This document shows positions 1 through 5,894 of a DNA stretch of 64,000 nt, one piece after another (positions within the stretch are counted from its first letter, which is position 1; every line of letters starts with the position of its first letter). The notes below the pieces were generated by a model that worked only from the letters and a program-made list of their open reading frames with translations, made no database searches and was not told the DNA's origin. Source of the stretch: Mumia sp. Pv4-285 (GTDB lineage: Bacteria > Actinomycetota > Actinomycetes > Propionibacteriales > Nocardioidaceae). The stretch spans positions 4,585,353-4,649,352 of the forward strand of contig NZ_CP162023.1 of assembly GCF_041320275.1 (NCBI RefSeq), written 5' to 3'. A program made the position numbers and the translations under genes.

Positions 1-309
1 GATCGGTGTGGTCTGCTGGCCCACGTCGTCGGAGGCAGGGGCGACCGCGGAAACATGGGTGCGCCAGGCCGGCCCGAGCTTGTCGAGGTTTCGCTTCGTG
101 ATCTGCTTCAGCCCCGAGTAGTGCTGGTTGCCGAGGTTGCCTCCGACCGTGGGCATGTCTGCCCCGGTCGGATCGACAGCCGTGAGCCCGTCGGGCGAGC
201 CGGGTTCCGCGGCGGACACCAGACCGGTCGCGGGGGACGCGGCGAGCGTGAGCGCCAGCAGCACCCCCAGCACTCTCGCGGCCCGCCCCCTTGTCAGACG
301 TGTGCGCAT
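1..309 (-). CDS. Secreted PQQ-dependent dehydrogenase-like protein, N-terminal 103 residues (runs off window)
   Basis: The reading frame is open from an ATG at 309 to the window edge, so only the N-terminus is present. A strong ribosome site (AAGGAGATG) precedes the start. Residues 1-35 look like a signal peptide: basic MRTRLTRGR, a leucine/alanine-rich core and an AxA-type end. The mature part carries GGNLGNQHYSGLKQI followed by KLGPAWRTH, the opening strand signature of quinoprotein alcohol dehydrogenase beta-propellers. The family oxidises alcohols or sugars outside the membrane using PQQ. The quinone-binding and metal residues lie outside the window, so a PQQ-binding-like protein without enzyme activity is also possible. 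Confidence 0.75.
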   Translation of the reverse strand, partial: MRTRLTRGRAARVLGVLLALTLAASPATGLVSAAEPGSPDGLTAVDPTGADMPTVGGNLGNQHYSGLKQITKRNLDKLGPAWRTHVSAVAPASDDVGQQTTPI

Positions 310-379
310 GCCTTCATCTCCTTGGTCGGTCCCCGACGAGCACACGCCCGTCCGGGCTCGCCTGCCGTGCAGACGACGG

Positions 380-415
380 GGTTCGAGTGGGACCGCCTAG
401 TGGTCCGTACGAACC
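380..415. promoter_or_regulatory. Nested inverted repeats between divergent genes
   Basis: GGTTCG (380-385) pairs with CGAACC (410-415), and GGACC (390-394) inside it pairs with GGTCC (402-406), giving a nearly symmetric dyad centred near 398. It lies between the divergent dehydrogenase start (309) and Arr-fusion start (533). This position suits an operator or a leader hairpin. No regulator gene is adjacent. Confidence 0.4.
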
Positions 416-532
416 GGCTGATGACACGCACGTTAGTGGGACGCTCAGAGGGTGGCAACCCCCGACGAGCCCTTCCGCTTGTGAGCGGCCCGGGTGATGA
501 CCACCATGAGTGCGTCCGGAAGGAGGCAGATG

Positions 533-1363
533 ATGAAGTTCCGCACCGAGGTAGAACCACCGGAGCCGATGAAGGGCCTGGAGGTGCCACCCGAGGTCGT
601 GGAGGCGCTCGACGGGGGCAAGCGGCCTCGCGTCACGGTCACGATCAACGGCCACTCGTGGAGCACGAGGATCGCGATCATGCGCGGGCGGAACCTGATC
701 GGCCTCAGCAACGCGAACCGGGCTGCTGCCGGAGTCGCCGTCGGCGACGAGGTGGAGGTGGAGCTCGAGGCCGACACCGAGCCCATGACGGTCGAGGAGC
801 CCGAGGACTTCGCGGCCGCGCTCGCCGACGACCCCGGCGCGCTCGCCGCGTACGAGGGGTTGACCGTGAGTCAGCAACGGCAGCTCGTGCGCGAGATCGA
901 GGGCGCGAAGAGGGCGGAGACGCGGCAGCGCCGCATCGAGAAGACGATCGAGGGGCTACGGCAGAAGGATCCCGGGCCGTTCTTCCACGGGACGAAGGCC
1001 GGCTTGCAGCCCGGTGACCTTCTGTCAGCCGGGTACGGCTCCAACTACGGCGAGGGACGCGAGGCGAGCTTCATCTACCTCACCGCCACCCTCGACGCGG
1101 CGACCTGGGGAGCAGAGCTGGCGCGCGGCGAGGGGCCGGGCAGGATCTATCGCGTCGAACCCACGGGCCCCTTCGAGGACGACCCCAACCTGACGAACCA
1201 GCGGTTTCCGGGCAACCCGACGCGGTCGTACCGGACGCGTGAGCCGCTGCGCGTCGTCGACGAGGTCGTGGACTGGGCGCCGCACACGCCCGAGGATCTC
1301 CTGAACATGCGCGCCCACCTCGACGAGCTCGACCGTCAGGGCATCGAGGCCATCAACGAGTGA
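533..1363 (+). CDS. DUF1905 / YdeI-OmdA / rifampin ADP-ribosyltransferase (Arr) fusion
   Basis: A 276-aa protein of three parts. Residues 1-80 (FRTEVEPPE, then GHSWSTRIAIMRG) match the DUF1905 barrel fold. Residues 88-145 (PEDFAAALADDPGALAAYEGL, then SQQRQLVREIEGAKR) match the YdeI/OmdA 'bacteriocin-protection' domain. From residue 148 the protein is a nearly complete Arr domain: FFHGTKAGLQPGDLL, SNYGEG, YLTATLDAATWGAELA, VEPTGPFEDDPN and FPGNPTRSYR. Arr inactivates rifampin by ADP-ribosylating it from NAD+; the His of HGT and an acidic residue of FEDDPN are expected active-site positions. ATG 533 is chosen because AGGAGG lies 6 nt upstream; ATGs at 494 and 530 are alternatives. Stand-alone Arr is about 140 aa, so the 147-residue front half is the oddity. 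Confidence 0.85.
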   Translation: MKFRTEVEPPEPMKGLEVPPEVVEALDGGKRPRVTVTINGHSWSTRIAIMRGRNLIGLSNANRAAAGVAVGDEVEVELEADTEPMTVEEPEDFAAALADDPGALAAYEGLTVSQQRQLVREIEGAKRAETRQRRIEKTIEGLRQKDPGPFFHGTKAGLQPGDLLSAGYGSNYGEGREASFIYLTATLDAATWGAELARGEGPGRIYRVEPTGPFEDDPNLTNQRFPGNPTRSYRTREPLRVVDEVVDWAPHTPEDLLNMRAHLDELDRQGIEAINE

Positions 1364-1376
1364 GAGGGCTTCGAGC

Positions 1377-1736
1377 ATGGCGGTGATCGAGGACGTCCGG
1401 CCGTTGGGGACGGAGCTGGACCGCTCGTACGAGGTGTTCGTACGCGGCAGGTTGAAGTTCCGCGTCAAGCAGATCGTCTACGTGGCGTTCTCGCTCGACG
1501 AGCGCGTGATGGGCTTCGCCTACCCGAAGGAGGAGCGCGCTGCGCTCGTCGCGAGCGACCCGGAGACCTTCCATCTGCCGTCTGAGTCGGACATGCGCTT
1601 CAACTGGGTGCACGCCGACCTCGCGGCGTTGGACCGTGGTGAAGCCCGCGAGCTCGTCGTCGACGCCTGGCGGATGGTCGTCCCTAAGAAGCTCTCCCTC
1701 GCGTACGACCTCGCGCATCCCGACGGCCCAGGATGA
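1377..1736 (+). CDS. MmcQ/YjbR family protein
   Basis: A 119-aa protein with the YjbR/MmcQ layout: GRLKFRVKQIVYVAFS, then ERVMGFAYPKEER, then a WxxxxLAALDRGEARELVVDAWRM region near the C-terminus and a VPKKL end. The family has a double-wing, CyaY-like fold and is called DNA-binding by annotation; its role is not established. It starts 13 nt after the Arr fusion, probably in the same transcript. Its last 53 nt overlap the 3' end of the convergent membrane-protein gene. Confidence 0.8.
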   Translation: MAVIEDVRPLGTELDRSYEVFVRGRLKFRVKQIVYVAFSLDERVMGFAYPKEERAALVASDPETFHLPSESDMRFNWVHADLAALDRGEARELVVDAWRMVVPKKLSLAYDLAHPDGPG

Positions 1737-2466
1737 TCGCCACTGTGATCGAGCTGAGCAGCGCCAGGACCGGGGGGAGCCAGTAGAGCGGATTCTCCAC
1801 GTCACCCGCCCGGATGGTCATGCAGACGACCGCCACCGTGGAAAACAGCGCCGTGCCGACCGCAGTGCCGGACGCCCGACGTCCGAGACGACCGTCGTCG
1901 TGGCGGCCCAGCCACCACTGCGCGGCCATGTTGACCACAGCGAGGCTGTAGCAGACCGCCACGACCGGCAGCCACCGCGCGTCGTCGCGGACGGGCAAGA
2001 TCCCCAGCCAGCCGACCGCTGTCGCGAGGAACGCGAGAGTCGTCAGGGTCCCCACGAGGCCCAGCTCTCGATAGCTGTCGAGCAGGCGCAGCGTCCTGTA
2101 CACCATCTGCTCCGGGTCGCCACTGCGCGCCTCCTCGGCCGCATCCGCCTCGACGCGCGCGCTCACCACGGCGCGCCGGGCGGCGACCTTGTCCCGCAAG
2201 CACTGGTACATGTAGTCGAACGCCTCGGAGTCCGTACCGAACGTGCGCAGTGTCGCCTCGATCGGTACGGCCGCCTCGTCCGTCGCGTACACCGTCCATG
2301 CGCCGTCGAACGGCGCGAACACCACCGCGTCGGCCCTCGCGGCATCGCCCTCGTCGAGGAAGCAGGCGTTGCCATAGCCACGTGCCGCGACCGGCCTGGC
2401 CTTCAGCTGCCTCCGATCCACTCGCGGATCGTACCGACGTTTGTCCGGCCGCCTGCTCCGGCCCAT
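1684..2466 (-). CDS. Unknown membrane protein with immunity-like N-terminal domain
   Basis: A 260-aa protein I cannot assign. The first half is soluble and charged: FDGAWTVYATDE is followed by a TFGTDSEAFDYMYQCLRDK stretch, the 'W-x-V-Y ... F-x-s-e-x-eA' pattern seen in several toxin-immunity families. The second half has about four hydrophobic segments, roughly residues 140-160, 165-188, 205-222 and 228-248, and an Arg-rich C-terminus. It is divergent from the AAA/TPR operon, 46 bp from its first start, so the two may share control. The start is uncertain: ATG 2466 lacks a close ribosome site and an internal GTG in PRVDRRQ is possible. The immunity resemblance is by eye only. Confidence 0.65.
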   Translation of the reverse strand: MGRSRRPDKRRYDPRVDRRQLKARPVAARGYGNACFLDEGDAARADAVVFAPFDGAWTVYATDEAAVPIEATLRTFGTDSEAFDYMYQCLRDKVAARRAVVSARVEADAAEEARSGDPEQMVYRTLRLLDSYRELGLVGTLTTLAFLATAVGWLGILPVRDDARWLPVVAVCYSLAVVNMAAQWWLGRHDDGRLGRRASGTAVGTALFSTVAVVCMTIRAGDVENPLYWLPPVLALLSSITVAIILGRRDARGRTRGRAS

Positions 2467-2512
2467 CGACGGGATGGTTGGCTACTCCTGGAACCTGACG
2501 AGAGAGAACCAG

Positions 2513-2956
2513 ATGACCAGGGACAACAAACCCGAGATGGTGGCCGAGCTCGACCGACTCGACGAGGCCGTCAAAGCAGCGCCCCCGGGGGACACGACGG
2601 CGCAGATCGCGCTGTGGCAGCAGGTGGCCCGGCTGGAGCACTGGTTCTTCATCGCGCGAGGCTCGGCCGACCAGCCCCGCCCCTACGGTGTGGCCTTCGA
2701 GCACGGTCCGATGATCTGCCTCTACAGCAGCGCAGCACGAGCGACCGAAGCCGCGCGCGTCCTCGGCCTGGACGGCGCAGATGGCGGGTCGGTGCCGTTG
2801 TTCGGCGTGCCGATGCCGGCTGCGATCGACTACGTCGCCTCCTTCGGCGGATCCGGCGTCTTCGGTGTGACGTTGGACCACCCGCAGATCGGCCACTACA
2901 TCCCGTTGGGGAACCTTGGCCTGCTCAAGGGGTGGATCGAAGGGTCGGCGGAGTGA
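2513..2956 (+). CDS. Small protein of unknown function heading the AAA/TPR operon (SseB-like?)
   Basis: A 147-aa soluble protein starting MTRDNKPEMVAELDRL. An N-terminal helix pair is followed by alternating strands (HWFFIARG, YGVAFEHGPMICLYSS), a helix (AARATEAARVLGL), then VPLFGVPMPAAIDYV and a short FGVTLDH strand. This order resembles the SseB N-terminal fold, where 'YSS..A' sits in a helix-capping loop, but the match is weak. Its stop overlaps the GTG of the AAA gene (GTGA, 2953-2956), so the two are translationally coupled. ATGs at 2441 and 2474 would add unrelated residues; 2513 gives the cleanest start although its ribosome site (GAGAGAGA) is weak. Confidence 0.7.
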   Translation: MTRDNKPEMVAELDRLDEAVKAAPPGDTTAQIALWQQVARLEHWFFIARGSADQPRPYGVAFEHGPMICLYSSAARATEAARVLGLDGADGGSVPLFGVPMPAAIDYVASFGGSGVFGVTLDHPQIGHYIPLGNLGLLKGWIEGSAE

Positions 2957-4143
2957 GCGCCGACGGCCCAGGCGACAACTTCATCGAGGTGATCGCGAGC
3001 GAGGTGGTGGCCGACCCCGGCAACCTGGCGCTGCGCGAGGACTTCGTCACGTTGCTGCTCGAGAAGGACCCCGGTCGCGCCGCCACCGAGCTGGACGCGT
3101 TCGAGGCCCTCGGCGGTGATCCGGCACGGACCCGTCTGCTGCGCGCCCGGCTGATGGCCGCGCGACTGCGATCGTCGAACCCGGCCCCGACTCCGGCTCC
3201 GGCTCCGGCTCCGGCCGACGACGACCGTCTGGACAGCACCGCTGCTGCGACGGCGTCGCTCTGGGACGCCGTGCGCCCGGCAGTGACGCTGGCCGACGTC
3301 GCCGGCCTCGCCGAAGTCAAGCAGCACCTCGACATGACGTTTCTCGCCCCGCTGCGCAACCCCGAGATGGCGGCGGCGTTCGGCCAGACGCCCGGGGGCT
3401 CCCTCCTGATGTACGGCCCACCCGGTTGCGGCAAGACGTACATCGCCAGGGCGATCGCCGGCGACCTCGGAGCGTCCTTCATCCACGTGACCCTCGCAGA
3501 TCTGCTCAGCAAGTGGATCGGGGAGAGCGAGAAGGCGATCCAGAGCGTGTTCCGCGACGCCCGAGCAGCAGCGCCGTGCGTGATCTTCTTCGACGAGTTC
3601 GATGCGCTTGGTGGCCGGCGTACGTCCGGTGGTGGCGGGTCGCAGACGATGCGGATGCTCGTGACACAGCTGCTGGAGGAGCTCGACGGGGTCTCCAGCG
3701 CGAACGACGGCGTCTACTTCCTCGCGGCGACGAACCGCCCGTGGGACATCGACTCCGCACTGCGCCGACCGGGCCGGATCGACAAGACCGTGCTCGTGCT
3801 GCCACCTGACGCGGTCGCCCGGGCCGCGATCGTCCAAGGCGCGCTGGAGGGCAAGCCGGCCGACGGCGTCGACGTCGTGGCGGTCGCTGCGGCAACCGAG
3901 GGGTTCTCCGGTGCTGACCTCAGTCACCTGACGACCACGGTGCTGCAGCAGGCGATGGCCCAGTCGATGAGCAGCGGTGCGCTGGTGCCGGTCACCACCG
4001 ACGCGATGCTGGCCGCGGTCGGCAGCATCACCCCTTCTACGACGTCCTGGTTCGACCAGGTGGCGCCCGTGCTGGAGTACGGCGTCGACGACGGCACCTT
4101 CGACCAGCTGCGGGCGTACCGGGTCAAGCGAGGCATGCGATGA
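2953..4143 (+). CDS. Single-domain AAA ATPase of the Vps4/CDC48/SpoVK type
   Basis: A 396-aa ATPase with one classical AAA module. The N-terminal region (1-70) is helical, then a Pro-Ala linker (PAPTPAPAPAPA) leads to the ATPase. Walker A GPPGCGKT is at 155-162, the pore loop is SKWIGESEKA with an aromatic KW-GE as in Vps4 and katanin, Walker B is FFDEFD (212-217) and the second region of homology is AATNRPWDIDSALRRPGR with arginine fingers. A C-terminal lid (GFSGADLSHL) follows. Such ATPases form hexamers that thread or remodel proteins. Start GTG 2953 overlaps the upstream stop, and its stop overlaps the next ATG. No protease or nuclease domain is fused, so the substrate and output are unknown. 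Confidence 0.85.
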   Translation: MSADGPGDNFIEVIASEVVADPGNLALREDFVTLLLEKDPGRAATELDAFEALGGDPARTRLLRARLMAARLRSSNPAPTPAPAPAPADDDRLDSTAAATASLWDAVRPAVTLADVAGLAEVKQHLDMTFLAPLRNPEMAAAFGQTPGGSLLMYGPPGCGKTYIARAIAGDLGASFIHVTLADLLSKWIGESEKAIQSVFRDARAAAPCVIFFDEFDALGGRRTSGGGGSQTMRMLVTQLLEELDGVSSANDGVYFLAATNRPWDIDSALRRPGRIDKTVLVLPPDAVARAAIVQGALEGKPADGVDVVAVAAATEGFSGADLSHLTTTVLQQAMAQSMSSGALVPVTTDAMLAAVGSITPSTTSWFDQVAPVLEYGVDDGTFDQLRAYRVKRGMR

Positions 4144-5444
4144 CAGGCTTCGAGCGCGATCCTGCGGCTGACACCGACGCTGTGGAGCGGAACCTGGATC
4201 TCGCCTGGGAGCTCTTCGAAGCACAGCCCACGCATCCCAAGATCGCCGAGCTGGTGCTTCAGGTGCTGGCGGTCCGGCCGGAGCGAAGCAGCGCGTCGCT
4301 GTTGCTCGGCAACCACCGTGAGGTCTGCGGCGAGGCCGACGAGGCGCGGCGCCTCTACCTGCAGGTGGCGGGTCGGCGCGACGGCCAGTTCATCAATGCG
4401 GCTCGCGCCCTCCGACATCTGGCGGCCGCGCAGCACGACCATCCGGAGACGCTGCGGTGGGCGCGCACCGTGCTGGGTGAGAGCCAGGAGGACTGGGGCG
4501 ACTGGATGGAGCTGGGGAGCGCCCTGGCCTTCTCCGGAGAGCACGAGGAGGGATGGAGCCAGCTCGACGAGGCGGTGGCCATGTGCTCACGGACGGCTCC
4601 GGACGAGCTACCGACGGCCATCGCGCAACGCGCGGGGTACCTGCTCGGAAGCTACGCACCGCCCGACCGGATCATCCCCGCGGCCGAGGAGGCCATCCGG
4701 GCCGATGCGGCGAGCTCGTGGATCGCTCTGATGCTCGGCTGGGCCTATCTGGTCCAGTACCGATTCGTCGACGCCGAAGAGCTCGGTCTGCGACTGCTGC
4801 GCGAGAATCCCACCGAGGGGCTGTTCCAGGGCCTCGTCGAGACAGCCCGGAGGATGCGACAAGCCCTCGAGAATGCCGACGCCCACGACTTCACCCTCGA
4901 GGACCTTCGGCGCTCAGGGGTGATCGAGCTGGCGTGGCAGCAGCTCCGCGACCAGGTGCTCGGCACCGACCTGGCTTCTGCTCTGGCCGCGCTGGACGGC
5001 GTGCTGCCCGCCGACGTCGGCGCCACCCTCCGACCAGGGGCCACGTTCTCCGACGAGGCGGACATGCCCGGCGCCCTGGCCGCGGACGATCTGGTGGCCT
5101 GGAAGGACGGCCAGCAGCCCGGCAGCGGTGCTGCTTGGGGACTGCCTGAGTCCTTCCGCTTGATGTCAGCAGCCGAGATCCGAGCCGTGACCGCCGAGAT
5201 CGAAGCGGACCCAGCGGCGTATCCGGCATGGCCCGAGAACGACGCCTGGGAACCGGTGATGACGGACGACGCCGGGGCGTACCTGGTCGTCGTCGCGTTC
5301 GGCAGACTGGTCAAGCGTCGCCCCGGTCACCCCGACGAGGCCGTCGCCGCATCGATGGCCGACTGGATCTGGGACCGGGTGGCCGACTTCGGTGGTCAGG
5401 ACCCGCGACCGGCTCCGCGAAAGGCCACTGACCCGCCATCGTGA
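4140..5444 (+). CDS. TPR-like repeat protein, partner of the AAA ATPase
   Basis: A 434-aa protein coupled to the AAA gene by an ATGA overlap. Residues 15-240 are helical repeats in TPR style (AELVLQVLAVRPERSSASLLL, AARALRHLAAAQ, WMELGSALAFSGEHEEGWSQL, SSWIALMLGWAYL). The C-terminal third is different: WGLPESFRLMSAAEIRAVTAE followed by DAWEPVMTDDAGAYLVVVAF recalls the SMI1/KNR4 (SUKH) pattern of a Pro-Glu-Ser helix and a W-x-P-x..D-x-G-x-Y strand pair. SUKH proteins are often immunity proteins against secreted nuclease toxins. A TPR adaptor that delivers clients to the ATPase is the simplest reading. The SUKH resemblance is my visual judgement. Confidence 0.75.
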   Translation: MTGFERDPAADTDAVERNLDLAWELFEAQPTHPKIAELVLQVLAVRPERSSASLLLGNHREVCGEADEARRLYLQVAGRRDGQFINAARALRHLAAAQHDHPETLRWARTVLGESQEDWGDWMELGSALAFSGEHEEGWSQLDEAVAMCSRTAPDELPTAIAQRAGYLLGSYAPPDRIIPAAEEAIRADAASSWIALMLGWAYLVQYRFVDAEELGLRLLRENPTEGLFQGLVETARRMRQALENADAHDFTLEDLRRSGVIELAWQQLRDQVLGTDLASALAALDGVLPADVGATLRPGATFSDEADMPGALAADDLVAWKDGQQPGSGAAWGLPESFRLMSAAEIRAVTAEIEADPAAYPAWPENDAWEPVMTDDAGAYLVVVAFGRLVKRRPGHPDEAVAASMADWIWDRVADFGGQDPRPAPRKATDPPS

Positions 5445-5456
5445 CAAGGTGGCGTC

Positions 5457-5831
5457 ATGTCAGCACTGAAGACGCTGGGACGCGTGACCGGATGGACCTG
5501 TGTCGGCATCGGCGCGCTGCAGGTGGTCGGCGGAGTACGCACGGAGCCCGGCATGAGTGGGGATGCGACCGTGGACTCGCACGTCCGCTTCATGGGCGCC
5601 GCCTTCGCGGGCTACGGAGTGGGCTGGCTCGACGCCTCGGCGGACACCGAGCCTGACCTCGGCCGGTTACGGCTCCTTGCCGGGCTCATGGCCCTCGGTG
5701 GCCTCTCTCGACTCGTCACCCGTTCCACGTTCGGCCGGCCGCACCGCTTCCACGACGCGCTGCTCGCCGTGGAGCTGGCCGCCCCGCTCGCCGTCGAGGC
5801 AGCGGCACGGCGAGACCGCCGTACCCCGTAG
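5457..5831 (+). CDS. DUF4345-type small integral membrane protein
   Basis: A 124-aa protein with four hydrophobic segments. It has the DUF4345 pattern: an N-terminal helix ending in GGVRTEPG, then DSHVRFMGAAFAGYGVGWL, a helix LLAGLMALGGLSRLV and PHRFHDALLAVELAAP. The His-Arg and Arg-Phe pairs on the membrane faces are typical of this uncharacterised family. It begins 12 nt after the TPR gene and may be co-transcribed, although its composition gives no hint of a shared role. Confidence 0.7.
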   Translation: MSALKTLGRVTGWTCVGIGALQVVGGVRTEPGMSGDATVDSHVRFMGAAFAGYGVGWLDASADTEPDLGRLRLLAGLMALGGLSRLVTRSTFGRPHRFHDALLAVELAAPLAVEAAARRDRRTP

Positions 5832-5894
5832 GGGCAGACTCGCATCCCTCGGGAATCGATTGCATCCGCGCATTGCGGGGTATTCGATGGAGAG

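Noticed and set aside
55..1017. 320-aa open frame reading through the start of the window on the + strand
   Set aside because: It runs antisense to the PQQ dehydrogenase start and overlaps the Arr fusion in another frame; it is Arg/Gly-rich with no domain.
1636..2952. Long N-terminal extension of the AAA ATPase frame
   Set aside because: The extension is low-complexity and overlaps two better genes; the GTG at 2953 overlaps the preceding stop and starts the real protein.
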